A stretch of DNA of 64,000 nt from Xanthomonas fragariae. Its GTDB lineage: Bacteria; Pseudomonadota; Gammaproteobacteria; Xanthomonadales; Xanthomonadaceae. This document shows, one piece after another, positions 30,798-41,070 of this stretch. A program made the translations under genes and the position numbers. Positions within the stretch are counted from its first letter, which is position 1; the number at the start of each line of letters is the position of its first letter. The notes beneath the pieces were generated by a model. It made no database searches. It worked only from the letters and a program-made list of their open reading frames with translations, and was not told where the DNA came from. The stretch is taken from assembly GCF_017603965.1 (NCBI RefSeq), contig NZ_CP071955.1, forward strand, positions 1,984,001-2,048,000. Direction: 5' to 3'.

Positions 30798-31262
30798 TTA
30801 GCTGCGGGTGAGCCTGGCCACGGTCTGGCGCGCAGCGGTGTCGACCAGCTGCCAGACACGTTCAAAATCGTCCATGACGCCGGTGTAGGGATCCGGAATT
30901 TGATCGCGCTCCTCAACGCCTGCCCATGGCAGCCACAACGCGACCTTGTCGCGCACTGGCGCTGGGGCGAGCCGCTGCAGATCGCGCAGATTGCTGCTGT
31001 CGGCGCATAAAACCCAATCGAAGTGCTCGACGTCCGCTGGCCGCACCTGACGGGCGCTTAAGCCGGAAATATCCACGCCATGGCCGCGTGCACACCGTAT
31101 GGCACGCAGGTCTGGTGGATCGCCGACATGCCAGTCGCCGGTGCCGGCCGAATCGACCTCGATGCGCCGCGATAGCCGAGCTTCGTCCAGCCTTGCACGC
31201 AAAGCGCCCTCGCCCATCGGTGAGCGACAGATATTGCCCAGGCATACGATCAAGACCTTCAT
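30798..31262 (-). CDS. Low-molecular-weight protein-tyrosine phosphatase
   Basis: 154 residues. The P-loop [10 protein letters not shown] (C-x5-R-S) is at the N-terminus and the general-acid Asp is in the C-terminal motif IPDPYTG. In proteobacteria such phosphatases often counter BY-kinases in polysaccharide export, but no kinase is nearby, so the substrate is unknown. The start is the ATG at 31262, which overlaps the kdsB stop by 4 nt (ATGA). The open frame upstream of it is kdsB in another frame. Confidence 0.9.
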   Translation of the reverse strand: MKVLIVCLGNICRSPMGEGALRARLDEARLSRRIEVDSAGTGDWHVGDPPDLRAIRCARGHGVDISGLSARQVRPADVEHFDWVLCADSSNLRDLQRLAPAPVRDKVALWLPWAGVEERDQIPDPYTGVMDDFERVWQLVDTAARQTVARLTRS

Positions 31263-32038
31263 GTCCAGGCCACACGCGTCTGCGCCCGTGCAAGATCGTC
31301 CGGCGTATCGATACCCGGCGGAAACTGCTCGGGCGTCAGTGTCACTGCGATGCGGTAACCGGCTTCCATCACGCGTAGTTGTTCCAGCGACTCGATGCGC
31401 TCCAGCATGCCGGGCGGCATCGCGGCAAAGCGCTGCAGGAACCCTGCGCGGTACGCATAGATGCCGATGTGGCGCAGCCAATGGCCGTCATTGGGCAAGC
31501 TGTCGCGGTGGCTGGGGAAGCTGTCGCGGTGCCAAGGAATCGGCGCACGGCTGAAATACAACGCGTCGCCGCCTGCGCTAAGCACCAGCTTCACCACGTT
31601 GGGATCCAACAGCGCGTGTGCGCTATCTACCTGCGCAGCCAGCGTAGCCATTTCGGCGCCGGAGTGCATTAGCAGATCGGCGACTGCGCGAATGCCGGCA
31701 GCAGGCGCGAACGGTTCGTCGCCTTGCAGATTGACCACGCAGGTGTCGGCATTCCAGCCCGCGATCCGTGCGCATTCGGCGAGACGATCGGTGCCCGACA
31801 TATGTTCGCTGCCAGTCATCGCGACATGCACGCCAGGCAGGCTTTCGATCGCCTCGGCAATCCGCGCATCGTCTGTCGCCACCCAGACCTCGCGTGCACC
31901 CGCCAACAACGCCCGCTCGGCCACATGCTGGATCATCGGGCGATCGCCGATCAGTTGCAGCGGCTTACCTGGCAGACGCGTGGAGGCGTAACGCGCGGGA
32001 ATGGCGACGACGAAATCGGCAGGCGTTGGGTTGGTCAT
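31259..32038 (-). CDS. kdsB: 3-deoxy-manno-octulosonate cytidylyltransferase (CMP-Kdo synthetase)
   Basis: A 259-residue enzyme that activates Kdo with CTP for the lipopolysaccharide inner core. The nucleotidyltransferase start is [18 protein letters not shown], with VNLQGDEPF and [12 protein letters not shown] further on, all typical of KdsB. The start is the ATG at 32038 (MTNPTPADF); upstream codons in frame have no family similarity. It lies 348 bp downstream of lpxK on the same strand, and the phosphatase gene overlaps its stop. Confidence 0.95.
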   Translation of the reverse strand: MTNPTPADFVVAIPARYASTRLPGKPLQLIGDRPMIQHVAERALLAGAREVWVATDDARIAEAIESLPGVHVAMTGSEHMSGTDRLAECARIAGWNADTCVVNLQGDEPFAPAAGIRAVADLLMHSGAEMATLAAQVDSAHALLDPNVVKLVLSAGGDALYFSRAPIPWHRDSFPSHRDSLPNDGHWLRHIGIYAYRAGFLQRFAAMPPGMLERIESLEQLRVMEAGYRIAVTLTPEQFPPGIDTPDDLARAQTRVAWT

Positions 32039-32386
32039 GCGAGTGTGCTCTGAAGGTGCAAAAATAGTCGAAGAAACGAGAGGCCGAAATCGCACAAAGT
32101 CCTTGCGCGATGGAACGCGGCTACAGCGCCTGACCCGTGTGCCGATACGGAACTGCATCGACAAAGGAGCCTCGTCATCGAGCTACATCGGTGCAGTGTA
32201 TCGGCTGATGCGAGCAGGTCTTTGCGATGACACGCGTTCGTCGTGCAGTCATTGCGATGCGCGTTCTCGAGCTCGACAGGCAGGTGCGACGTTCGGCAGC
32301 AGGGGTGCTGAGTCTGTCCGATAAGCGCGCCACGCCCAGGACCGATCCAGGCGGACACGAATCATCGCGCACTCCACATATCAGAG
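32039..32386. other. Intergenic gap between lpxK and kdsB
   Basis: 348 bp interrupting an otherwise tightly packed minus-strand operon. I see no credible gene; the open frames here are arginine/serine-rich and match nothing I recognise, and no Trm112-like gene is present. It probably holds a promoter for kdsB and the genes after it. Confidence 0.6.
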
Positions 32387-33424
32387 TTACACGCCTTGCC
32401 GGCTCGCCAATTTGTCCAGTCGATCCAGCAAACTTACCCAGAACGCCGCCGGCAACTCGGCTCTGAGCGGCACGCTATACAGCCACTCGTCGGCGAATGG
32501 ACGGCATTTCACCGCGTCTTTTTCGGTCATCAGCACCGGCAAGCGACTGCCGAAACTGAAATCTGCGGCGCGATACATGTGATGATCGGGAAATGCATGC
32601 GGCACCACGCCAATACCGTGCACACGCAGCATTGCGAAGAAGCGCTCCGGGTGCGCGATGCCGGCCACCGCATGCACGCGCCGCCCGGCGAGCATGCTCA
32701 AGGGCTGGGCGCGCTTGCCATCCATCGGTTGCACGCTGTCGATGCTCAACCGCATCTGCCATTCGCCAAGGCCTGCGGCCTCAGGTGCTTGAGACGCTAT
32801 TGCAGCGCTCGCCTGACCAAGATTGACCACGCGGAAATCGCAATCGCTTGCACGTGCAGCCGGTTCGCGCAGCGGCCCGGCAGGCAGCAGGCGTCCGTTG
32901 CCGTAGCGACGCTGACCGTCGACCACTTCGATTTCCACGTCGCGCGCGAGTCGGTAATGCTGCAAGCCGTCGTCGCAGACCACAATGTCGCAGCCCGCCT
33001 CGACCAGGGCACGTGCTGCGGCCAGCCGATCGCTGTCCACGCGTACGCGCGTGCCGGTCTTCCAGGCGATCAGCACTGGCTCGTCGCCGCCGAGTTCGAC
33101 GGGCGTGTCCGCTTCAACCCACCGTGCCGTGCCCGATTCGTCACGGCCGTAGCCGCGACTGGCCACGCCCGGCGTCCAGCCGGCTTCTTGCAATTTGCTG
33201 ACCAGGGCAATCGTCAGTGGCGTCTTGCCAGTGCCGCCGGCGGTGACGTTGCCCACCACGATCACCGGCACCGGCACACCGTGGCGCTTGCGCCAGCCGC
33301 GTCGATACACGGCGCGTCGCAACGCGATGGCGGCGCCGTAGACCGGCGAGAGGATGCGCGCCGATAGTGGAATCGGCGCATTGTCGTACCAGTAACCCGG
33401 CGTGCGGGTGCCGCGCTTGCTCAT
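32387..33424 (-). CDS. lpxK: Tetraacyldisaccharide 4'-kinase
   Basis: A 345-residue inner-membrane-associated kinase that phosphorylates the lipid A precursor at the 4' position. The Walker A motif is [18 protein letters not shown]. Also present are [30 protein letters not shown] and the C-terminal [13 protein letters not shown], all standard for LpxK. The start at 33424 overlaps the msbA stop by 4 nt (ATGA). Pairing with msbA is conserved in gram-negative bacteria. Confidence 0.96.
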   Translation of the reverse strand: MSKRGTRTPGYWYDNAPIPLSARILSPVYGAAIALRRAVYRRGWRKRHGVPVPVIVVGNVTAGGTGKTPLTIALVSKLQEAGWTPGVASRGYGRDESGTARWVEADTPVELGGDEPVLIAWKTGTRVRVDSDRLAAARALVEAGCDIVVCDDGLQHYRLARDVEIEVVDGQRRYGNGRLLPAGPLREPAARASDCDFRVVNLGQASAAIASQAPEAAGLGEWQMRLSIDSVQPMDGKRAQPLSMLAGRRVHAVAGIAHPERFFAMLRVHGIGVVPHAFPDHHMYRAADFSFGSRLPVLMTEKDAVKCRPFADEWLYSVPLRAELPAAFWVSLLDRLDKLASRQGV

Positions 33425-35190
33425 GCCTGGCGTTCGCGAAACTGCATGCCATGCAGGTGCGAATACAACCCGCCCTGCGCCAGCAGCTCGCTATGCGTGC
33501 CGCGCTCGACGATGCGGCCCTGATCCATCACCAGCACCTGGTCGGCATGCTCGATGGTGGACAACCGATGCGCGATCACCAGCGTGGTGCGGTCCGGCAT
33601 CAACTTGTGCAAGGCGTCCTGGACCAGACGTTCGGATTCATTGTCCAGCGCCGCGGTGGCTTCGTCCAGAATCAGGATCGGCGCATCCTTGAGCATCGCG
33701 CGCGCGATCGCCAGACGCTGCCGCTGGCCGCCCGACAAGCGCCCGCCTTTGGTGCCGACAGGCGACTGCAAGCCTTCGGGCAGTTGCGCCACAAACTCCA
33801 TCGCATTTGCGCCTAGAATCGCGCGCTCCAGTTGAGCTGCGTCGGCGGTGCGCATTTCGCCATAGGCGACGTTGTCGGCGATGCTGCCGTCGAACAGCAT
33901 TACATGCTGGCCGACCAGGGCGATCTGGCGACGTAGATCAGCCAACGAATACACCTGCACCGGATGCCCGTCGAGCAGGATTTGCCCGGCCTCGGCTTCG
34001 TAGAAACGCGGAATCAGTTTGATCAGGCTTGATTTACCGCTGCCCGAACGACCGACGATCGCGGTCACCGTGCCCGGTTGCGCGACGAAACTGACATCGG
34101 CCAACGCCGGATTGACCTGGCCTGGGTAGCGCGCAGTGACGTCGCGGAATTCGATCAAGCCCTTGGCGCGCGTCAGCGGCGCGGCGCCTTGATCCGGCTC
34201 ATCCGGGCTATCGAGCACTGAAAAAAGACGCTCGGCCGATGCCAAGCCACGCTGCACCATGTTCTGCACATTCGTGAGTTGCTTGAGCCCGGGAATGATC
34301 GTCAGCATCGAGGTCATCAGCACCACGAAGTCGCCAGCGGTCAGGCGCCCGGCCAATGCCTGCGCACCGGCCACGAACAACAGCGCCGACAAACCAATCG
34401 CACCGATCATCTGCACCGTAGCGGTGGAAATGCCGCGCGTGGATTCGACCTTCATCGCCAGACGTAAATTACGATCGGCCAGCGCGCCATAACGCTCCAT
34501 TTCGGTCTGCTGGGCGCCGTAGATCTTGACCTCCTGGTGGCTGGACAAGGTCTGATCGGCAGCCTGCAACAAATGCGCGCCGCTCTCCTGGATGCTGTGG
34601 CTGATGCGCCGATAGCGCCGCGCCACCTTGTCCATCACCCAGGCCAGCACCGGTGCGAGCACCAGGATGGTCAGTGTCACCTGCCAGCTATGCCACAGCA
34701 TCAGCGCCAACGCGCCGATCACCTGCAGCGACTGCTGGATCATCACCTTGACCGCATCCACTGCCGCCTGCGCGACCTGGTCCGAATCCGAGCCCAGGCG
34801 GATCAGCATCGACGGCACCGGCTCGGAATCGAAACGCGAGCCCGGCAGGCGCAAATACTTGGACATCACCTTGACGCGCAGGTCGCGCGCGATGCTGCGT
34901 GCGGATTTGCCCATCGCCATGTCGGTGATGTAACCGGCGACGCCGCGCACCACGAACAGCACGATGATCTGCACCGGCAGCCAGCGACTGACTTCGGCGT
35001 TCTTGTAGATGAAGGTCTCATCGGTGATCGGCTTCATCAACGCCAGAAAACCGGTGGTGCCGGCCGCTTCGACCAACGCGGCAATCAGCGCGGCGATCAG
35101 CAGCAGCCGGTACGGCTTGGCGAAGGCCAGCAGGCGACGGTACGTGCGCCAGGACGACACTGGCGCCGGGCGGTCGTTGGAGGTGGTCAC
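33421..35190 (-). CDS. msbA: Lipid A export permease/ATP-binding protein MsbA
   Basis: A 589-residue ABC half-transporter that flips lipid A-core across the inner membrane as a homodimer. The N-terminal six-helix transmembrane domain spans about residues 20-320. The nucleotide-binding domain has Walker [14 protein letters not shown], signature [14 protein letters not shown], Walker [13 protein letters not shown], and the switch His in LVIAHRLS. It overlaps exbD upstream and lpxK downstream by 4 nt each. Confidence 0.96.
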   Translation of the reverse strand: MTTSNDRPAPVSSWRTYRRLLAFAKPYRLLLIAALIAALVEAAGTTGFLALMKPITDETFIYKNAEVSRWLPVQIIVLFVVRGVAGYITDMAMGKSARSIARDLRVKVMSKYLRLPGSRFDSEPVPSMLIRLGSDSDQVAQAAVDAVKVMIQQSLQVIGALALMLWHSWQVTLTILVLAPVLAWVMDKVARRYRRISHSIQESGAHLLQAADQTLSSHQEVKIYGAQQTEMERYGALADRNLRLAMKVESTRGISTATVQMIGAIGLSALLFVAGAQALAGRLTAGDFVVLMTSMLTIIPGLKQLTNVQNMVQRGLASAERLFSVLDSPDEPDQGAAPLTRAKGLIEFRDVTARYPGQVNPALADVSFVAQPGTVTAIVGRSGSGKSSLIKLIPRFYEAEAGQILLDGHPVQVYSLADLRRQIALVGQHVMLFDGSIADNVAYGEMRTADAAQLERAILGANAMEFVAQLPEGLQSPVGTKGGRLSGGQRQRLAIARAMLKDAPILILDEATAALDNESERLVQDALHKLMPDRTTLVIAHRLSTIEHADQVLVMDQGRIVERGTHSELLAQGGLYSHLHGMQFRERQA

Positions 35191-35660
35191 GGGCGGGTTC
35201 CGTTGTTGCGTGTCTTGTCGGCAGGGCCGGTGATACCAGGATTGTCGGCTTGAGGCGCAGTTGCGATCGCGATGCGCCGGAAACCGAGTTGCCCCAAGGC
35301 ATCTTGCGCGGTGACGACAGCCTGATACGGCGTACGCGCATCGGCGCGCATCAACACCGTCTGCTCGCGGTCGTCACCGGCAATCTGCGCAATTGTCTGC
35401 TTCAGCGAATCCACCTCCGGGCGCAGCACTTCCTGATCGTTGATGAAATAACGCCCCTCGGCATTGACCAGCACGCTCAGCGAACGCGGTGGCACGCTGG
35501 CGTGCTGGTCGCTAGCGGTCGGCAGCTGCAATTGCAGCGTAGAGCGTGCATCAAAGGTCGTGGTCACCACGAAGAAGATGATGAGGACGAGAATGACGTC
35601 GATCAACGGCACCAGGTCGATATGCGGCTCGTCCTGGCTTCGGTCGCTACCGATGCGCAT
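35187..35660 (-). CDS. exbD: Biopolymer transport protein ExbD/TolR family
   Basis: 157 residues. One N-terminal transmembrane helix carries the functional Asp (HIDLVPLIDVILVLIIFFVV), followed by a periplasmic domain (RYFINDQEVLRPEVDSLK). With ExbB it should form a proton-driven motor in the inner membrane. No tonB gene lies beside it, so the energised partner is unclear. The linkage exbB-exbD-msbA-lpxK-kdsB is common in gammaproteobacteria and hints at an envelope role. It overlaps msbA by 4 nt and starts 3 nt after exbB. Confidence 0.92.
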   Translation of the reverse strand: MRIGSDRSQDEPHIDLVPLIDVILVLIIFFVVTTTFDARSTLQLQLPTASDQHASVPPRSLSVLVNAEGRYFINDQEVLRPEVDSLKQTIAQIAGDDREQTVLMRADARTPYQAVVTAQDALGQLGFRRIAIATAPQADNPGITGPADKTRNNGTRP

Positions 35661-35663
35661 CCG

Positions 35664-36311
35664 TCAGCCCTTTGTCGTGACAGGCTTGGCGCCTGCCGCA
35701 ACCGGCGCCACGCGGCCATCCATGGTATCAAGCAGCAACGTGGCTTCCTGCTCCATCTCGATGATGTAACCGGCAATGCGCCCCTTGAAAAAGCGATGCG
35801 CCATCAGCGCCGGCACTGCGATGATCATGCCGGTGGCTGTGCACACCAGCGCCTTGCCGATGCCGCCGGCCAGTTGGTTCACGTTGCCCACGCCGTAATC
35901 GAGGATGCCCATGAACATCTGAATCATGCCGACCACGGTGCCCAGCAGGCCCAGCAACGGCCCGGCTGAGGCGATCGTGCCTAGCGCATTCAGATAGCGC
36001 TCCATGCGGTGCACCACATGCCGGCCCGTGTCTTCGATGCGCTCGCGGATCAACTCGCGTGGGCAACCACGCACGTCAAGCGCAGCGGCGAGCAAGGCAC
36101 CGAGCGGCGAATTGCGACGCAGCGACTCGATATGGGCGCAATCCAGATTGCCGCGCGCGGCCCAGTGACGAACTTCTTCGCCCAGACCTGGCGGCGTCAC
36201 CTCGTTGCGGCGTAGGCCCCATAGACGCTCCAGCATGATCGCCAAGGCGACCACGCCCAGCAACAGCAACGGCACCATCGGCCAACCGCCTGCCTTGACC
36301 AGCTCCAACAC
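35664..36311 (-). CDS. exbB: Biopolymer transport protein ExbB (MotA/TolQ/ExbB family)
   Basis: 215 residues with three membrane segments. The first helix is WPMVPLLLLGVVALAIMLER. The MotA/TolQ/ExbB core includes LGTIASAGPLLGLLGTVVGM and GKALVCTATGMIIAVPALMA. I chose the GTG at 36311, which has GGAGG 8-9 nt upstream; a TTG next to it is possible. The longer open frame upstream is antisense-like and overlaps the comEC end. It lies 28 bp downstream of comEC and 3 bp before exbD. Confidence 0.92.
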   Translation of the reverse strand: MLELVKAGGWPMVPLLLLGVVALAIMLERLWGLRRNEVTPPGLGEEVRHWAARGNLDCAHIESLRRNSPLGALLAAALDVRGCPRELIRERIEDTGRHVVHRMERYLNALGTIASAGPLLGLLGTVVGMIQMFMGILDYGVGNVNQLAGGIGKALVCTATGMIIAVPALMAHRFFKGRIAGYIIEMEQEATLLLDTMDGRVAPVAAGAKPVTTKG

Positions 36312-36339
36312 TATTTGATTCCTCCGGCAACGCGGCCGC

Positions 36340-38751
36340 CTATTCGCTGGGCGATAGGATAGCAGCCGACCGCCGCCGTTCCGCGGCATCCCACAGCCGC
36401 GGCTGCCAGCGCCGTCGCTCGCGTACCTGCAAACCTTCGGCGCCCAGCCAGACCCTGATCGCACCGGCCTCAGCGGTGTCGATCACCTCCGCCCCACTTC
36501 CCTGCCAGCGTTGTACCACCTCTACGCGCGGATGCCCGAAGCGATTGCCGTGCCCTGACGACACCAAAGCCAGCCGTGCGCCGGTCGCTGCGATAAATCC
36601 GGCATGCGAGCCATCGGCACTGCCGTGGTGCGGGACGACCACTAGATCAGCGCGCAACTCCGACGACTGCCCATCAAGCAACCGACGCTCGACGATCCCG
36701 TCGATGTCGCCCGGCAACAGTGCGCTCGCATGCGGCGTTTCGACCCGTAGCACGCAGCTGGATTGATTGCGCAGATACGGAAAACCGGGACTTGGATGCA
36801 GGAAGCGAAAGCGCACGCCGTCCCACTCCCACTGCTGGCCGGCACGGCAGCGCGTGCTCACGTCCAGCGGCGCCTGCGGCGGCGCGGACGTCATTGCAAC
36901 GGGCAGCCCAGCGCGAACAGCGGCATAGCCTCCGGCGTGATCGGCATCGGCATGACTGAGCACGATCGCATCCAGTCGGCGCACACCGAGTGCATGCAAG
37001 GCCGGGAGAACGACGCGCTCGCCAGCGTCGAAGCCGTCGCGCACTGCAGGGCCGGTATCGAACAACAGCGCGTGACGTTGCGTGCGCACCAGCACTGCCA
37101 AGCCCTGCCCCACGTCCAGCACCTGCACATCCGCCTCACCGGCCGCAGGCAGCTCGCGGTCCGGCCATAGCAGCGGCAGCCATAGCAATACGGCTATCGA
37201 TTTGCCTGGCGTGCCACGCGGCAATAGCAGCCAGAACGCACCGAGCAAGGCGGCAATCAACGCGATGGCATCTGACTCCGGCACCCACCACAACGCCACC
37301 GAAGTCTGCCCGAGCCAAACGAAGCCGGACCACGTCAGCTCGAAACACCATCCCGCCGATCGCCACACCCAAACGCCAGCACCGGGATGAATCGCTTCGA
37401 GTGCGGTGCCCAGCAGGCACAGCGGCACCACGACGAAAGTCCACCAGGGAATGGCGATGAGATTAGCGAGCGGCCCCACCAACGATGCCTGCCCGAACAA
37501 GCTCACTGTCAAGGGCAGCAGACCAATGGTGGCGACGGTTTGCGCCGACAGGAAGCCGCGCAAGATCGCGCGGTCGTTCGACGGCAAGCACCACACCAGC
37601 CAGGCAACGCCTGCAAAGCTGAGCCAGAAGCCCGCGACCAAGACGCTCAACGGATCCCACAGCAGCACTGCCAGCAAGGCGTGCGCGAGGATCTGAGTGG
37701 TCGTTGCACGTCGCCGCAGCACCCGCGCCAGGGCTACTACTGCAATCATCAATACGGTGCGCACCGTGGGCAGTGCCAAACCTACCAGCACCGCATAGGC
37801 GGCGGCGCCGAGAAGCGCGGCGATTGCAGCGGCGTGGAGGCGCGGAAGTACCCTACCCAAGCCGGGCCACCAGCGCCATAGACCGGCGACCACCATCGCG
37901 AAGAATGCCGCGACCAGCCCGACATGGGATCCCGAGATCGCGATCAGATGGCTGAGCCCTGTTGCGCGCAACGTTGCCCATGCGGCGGCGTCGAGCCCGC
38001 GCGTATCGCCGAGCGCGAGTGCGCGCAGATAGGGCGCAGAGGGTCCGGGCACCGATTCGGCGATGCGTTGCGACATACTTTCGCGCCAGGCATCAACACC
38101 ACGCGGCATAGCGACTTGTCGTGCGGCGGCCGGCACGCGCACATAGCCGGTCGCTGCAATCCGTTGTGCCAACGCCTGACGCTCAGCATCGAAACCGCCG
38201 GGATTGCGCAAGCCGCGTGGCGCCCGCAGCTTGAGCTGTAATCGCCAACTCGCACCCGCATGCAATGCGGCACGCGGGCCCATGTGTTCGGCACCGAAAT
38301 CGTCGTACCAAGCCAGTTGCATCAGCTTGCCGCGCAGTGCTGCTGGTTGCGCCTGATCGTCATCGACACGTAGCTGAAAGCGCGTGCGGCGTTGCTCGGC
38401 CACCGGCAGCCCGACAATCTGGCCGCGCACACCCACGTCGCGCGCTTCGTCTTGAGGGAGCAGTTGCAGTTGCAAGGCACTGGCGACCTGCCATCCCATC
38501 AGACCGAAGCCGAATAATGCCGTTGCGATTGCAATTGGCAGCGTGAACCCTTGCGGACGCAGCCACAGGGTCACGCCCACACCCGACGCACCAATGCACA
38601 TGCACATCGCGTAGAGCGCCCGCGGCAACACCGTAGGCGACCACGCGCACACCACTACGCCCAGCAGCAATGCCGATGCCCCGGCGACCGCCGCTCCCAT
38701 CTGCGGCGATGGCGTTGCCTGCGCTGACACATCCATGCTGCCGGTCGCCAT
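36340..38751 (-). CDS. comEC: DNA internalisation competence protein ComEC/Rec2
   Basis: An 803-residue inner-membrane channel protein for uptake of single-stranded DNA in natural transformation. It has N-terminal hydrophobic segments with a DUF4131-like part, a central competence domain (HLIAISGSHVGLVAAFFAMV, then repeated transmembrane helices), and a C-terminal metallo-beta-lactamase-like domain (VLDVGQGLAVLVRT, VLSHADADHAGG, VVPHHGSADGSH). All parts look intact and the length is normal. The ATG at 38751 follows AGGATGG. It is the first gene of the minus-strand run into exbB-exbD-msbA. Confidence 0.95.
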   Translation of the reverse strand: MATGSMDVSAQATPSPQMGAAVAGASALLLGVVVCAWSPTVLPRALYAMCMCIGASGVGVTLWLRPQGFTLPIAIATALFGFGLMGWQVASALQLQLLPQDEARDVGVRGQIVGLPVAEQRRTRFQLRVDDDQAQPAALRGKLMQLAWYDDFGAEHMGPRAALHAGASWRLQLKLRAPRGLRNPGGFDAERQALAQRIAATGYVRVPAAARQVAMPRGVDAWRESMSQRIAESVPGPSAPYLRALALGDTRGLDAAAWATLRATGLSHLIAISGSHVGLVAAFFAMVVAGLWRWWPGLGRVLPRLHAAAIAALLGAAAYAVLVGLALPTVRTVLMIAVVALARVLRRRATTTQILAHALLAVLLWDPLSVLVAGFWLSFAGVAWLVWCLPSNDRAILRGFLSAQTVATIGLLPLTVSLFGQASLVGPLANLIAIPWWTFVVVPLCLLGTALEAIHPGAGVWVWRSAGWCFELTWSGFVWLGQTSVALWWVPESDAIALIAALLGAFWLLLPRGTPGKSIAVLLWLPLLWPDRELPAAGEADVQVLDVGQGLAVLVRTQRHALLFDTGPAVRDGFDAGERVVLPALHALGVRRLDAIVLSHADADHAGGYAAVRAGLPVAMTSAPPQAPLDVSTRCRAGQQWEWDGVRFRFLHPSPGFPYLRNQSSCVLRVETPHASALLPGDIDGIVERRLLDGQSSELRADLVVVPHHGSADGSHAGFIAATGARLALVSSGHGNRFGHPRVEVVQRWQGSGAEVIDTAEAGAIRVWLGAEGLQVRERRRWQPRLWDAAERRRSAAILSPSE

Positions 38752-39034
38752 CCATCCTGACCCTATTCGATCAATGTATCCAAGTTAGGTCATGGCGAAC
38801 TCCAGGCACAGCGGTGGTTGGCGCATCGTCAGGTAGGAAGAAAGCTGCTTTTGTTGTAGCGCACCGCAGGGCGCGGCCGCGGCTCAATGCGATATGTGAC
38901 CGAGCGCACGCAGGCTGCGCGCGCACCAAGACCCCATCACCGACCAGCGATGCAAGCAGGCCCCAGAGAAACGCATTCGCCTCGATTTCATGGCAACGGC
39001 GCTATGTTTGACAGGCTTTCAAGGAGTTCCCCAC

Positions 39035-40099
39035 ATGCGTAAAGGCACTGCATTGATTGTCGGCGTGACCGGCATCTCCGGTTACAACCTCGCCAAGGTG
39101 ATGCTCGCTGACGGCTGGACCGTCTACGGCCTCGCACGCCAGCCATTGCCGCATGACGGCGTCATTCCTGTCGCGGCCGATCTGCTGGACGCACAGAGCA
39201 CTACCAACGCGTTGTCCGGTTTGCCGATCACCCATGTGTTCTTCTGCACCTGGACGCGTCGCGATACCGAACGCGAGAATAGCGAGGCCAATGGCGCGAT
39301 GATGCGACATCTGTGCGAGGCGCTCAGCGAGGCGCCGCTGCAGCACATTGCGCTGGTTACTGGCACCAAGCACTATCTGGGCGCTTTCGAAAACTACGGC
39401 AGCGGCAAGGCCGAAACGCCATTCCGCGAAAGCGAGCCACGGCAGCCGGGCGAGAATTTCTACTACACACTCGAAGACCTGTTGTTCGCACACGCCGAGC
39501 AACATGACTTTGGGTGGAGCGTGCATCGCTCGCACACCATGATCGGAATGGCTAACGGCAGCAATGCGATGAACATGGGTGTGACGTTGGCGATCTATGC
39601 ATCGCTGTGCAAGCACACCGGTCAGCCGTTCGTGTTCCCCGGCTCGCAAGCACAGTGGAACAGTCTCACCGATCTGACCGACGCCGGCCTGCTCGGTCGG
39701 CAACTGGCGTGGGCCAGCCTCAGCCCGGCGGCACGCAATCAGGCTTTCAATACCGTCAATGGCGATGTATTTCGCTGGCGCTGGATGTGGGGCGAAATTG
39801 CTGCGTTCTTCGAACTTGAGGCCGTGCCCTGCCCCGACACGCCCGCACCGCTGGAAACACGCTTTAGCAAAGCAGCCCCAGCACTATGGAATGAGCTGGC
39901 GAAGCAGCATGGATTGGTGGAGGCAGACGTCAATCGCCTGGCTTCCTGGTGGCACACCGACGCCGATCTAGGGCGCGAGATCGAATGCGTCAATGACATG
40001 ACCAAGAGCCGCGAACTGGGCTTCCTAGACTTCTACGATAGCCGCGCCTCGTTCTTCGAGCTATTCACCAGACTGCGGGCGCTGCGCATCATTCCCTGA
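39035..40099 (+). CDS. SDR family oxidoreductase, PRISE/iridoid synthase-like
   Basis: A 354-residue atypical short-chain dehydrogenase. The N-terminal NADP-binding fold is ALIVGVTGISGYNLAKVML. PRISE-type features follow: VFFCTWTRRDTERENSEANG, LVTGTKHYLGAFENYG, and the Tyr-containing ENFYYTLEDLL. The family reduces activated C=C bonds of enones, and bacterial substrates are mostly unknown. The start is the ATG at 39035 with AAGGAG 8 nt upstream. It stands alone on the plus strand between minus-strand operons. Bases 40100-40314 downstream contain no gene I can support. Confidence 0.85.
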   Translation: MRKGTALIVGVTGISGYNLAKVMLADGWTVYGLARQPLPHDGVIPVAADLLDAQSTTNALSGLPITHVFFCTWTRRDTERENSEANGAMMRHLCEALSEAPLQHIALVTGTKHYLGAFENYGSGKAETPFRESEPRQPGENFYYTLEDLLFAHAEQHDFGWSVHRSHTMIGMANGSNAMNMGVTLAIYASLCKHTGQPFVFPGSQAQWNSLTDLTDAGLLGRQLAWASLSPAARNQAFNTVNGDVFRWRWMWGEIAAFFELEAVPCPDTPAPLETRFSKAAPALWNELAKQHGLVEADVNRLASWWHTDADLGREIECVNDMTKSRELGFLDFYDSRASFFELFTRLRALRIIP

Positions 40100-40314
40100 T
40101 CGACAGCAGTCGATGGATGCGGGTCTGCAATAGGCCCGCAAACTCAAGGTAACGGGTTGAATCGACGGCAGCGAGCTCGTCGTTAGGCTGATTTCTTCAT
40201 CACCATGATGCCGTTAGCGGCCAAGCCCCACGAAACACTTCCCGCATCCTTCTGAGTTGTTCGATCGTCAGGCTACTCAAGGCGCCGCGGAGATGTCGAC
40301 GGCGCCATGAGCAA

Positions 40315-41070
40315 TCACACCGCAGACGGCGCTAACTCACGCAGCTTGCCTTGATGCAACTCCAGCACGCGGTCCAGACGCCGCGCCAGGCTGCGATCGT
40401 GGGTGACCAATACCAGGCTGGTGCGCTGGGCGCAGTTGAGTTCCAACATCAGCTCAAACACGGTCTCCGCAGTCCTGTCGTCCAGGTTACCGGTCGGCTC
40501 GTCACCTAATACGCAGCCCGGCTTGTTCACCAGCGCACGCGCAACCGCCGCACGTTGACGCTCGCCACCGGACAATTCACTGGGCTTGTGTTCGATGCGA
40601 TGTCCGAGGCCTACCGACTCCAGCAATTGCAGTGCTTGCTTTCTGGCGACCGCGACCGCTTTGCCGGACAGCAGCACCGGCATCATCACGTTTTCCAATG
40701 CGGTGAATTCCGGCAACAAATGATGAAATTGGTACACGAAGCCCAGCGCGTGATTGCGCAGCTTGCCGCGCTCGCCATCGGACAACGCAGACATGCGACG
40801 ACCGGCGACATACACCTCGCCCGATGTAGGAGTATCCAACCCACCAAGCAGATGCAAAAGCGTGCTCTTGCCTGCGCCGGAAGCGCCGACGATCGCAACC
40901 GTTTCACCGGTCGCCACCGACAAATCCAAACCACTGAATACCGGCGTGCGCATCTTGCCTTCGGCATACGTCTTAGCCAGCGCCTCGGCCCGGATCACCG
41001 CATCTGCTTGGTTTGGTTTCTGCACTGCCGATTCCCGATTCTCGAATCCCGATTCGCGGATCTCATTCAT
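40315..41070 (-). CDS. lolD: Lipoprotein-releasing system ATP-binding protein LolD
   Basis: A 251-residue ABC ATPase that powers release of outer-membrane lipoproteins to LolA. Walker A is [16 protein letters not shown], the signature [16 protein letters not shown], Walker [14 protein letters not shown] and the switch His in LVLVTHD. Its ATG overlaps the end of lolC by 8 nt. The first ~25 residues (with [13 protein letters not shown]) precede the usual LolD start and come from a GATTC/CCGATTC-rich repeat, so they may be a recent extension or a start-site artefact. Confidence 0.92.
   Translation of the reverse strand: MNEIRESGFENRESAVQKPNQADAVIRAEALAKTYAEGKMRTPVFSGLDLSVATGETVAIVGASGAGKSTLLHLLGGLDTPTSGEVYVAGRRMSALSDGERGKLRNHALGFVYQFHHLLPEFTALENVMMPVLLSGKAVAVARKQALQLLESVGLGHRIEHKPSELSGGERQRAAVARALVNKPGCVLGDEPTGNLDDRTAETVFELMLELNCAQRTSLVLVTHDRSLARRLDRVLELHQGKLRELAPSAV

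Noticed and set aside
32035..32358. 107-codon minus-strand frame in the lpxK-kdsB gap
   Set aside because: Cys/Arg/Ser-rich with no conserved motif, and no plausible ribosome binding site.
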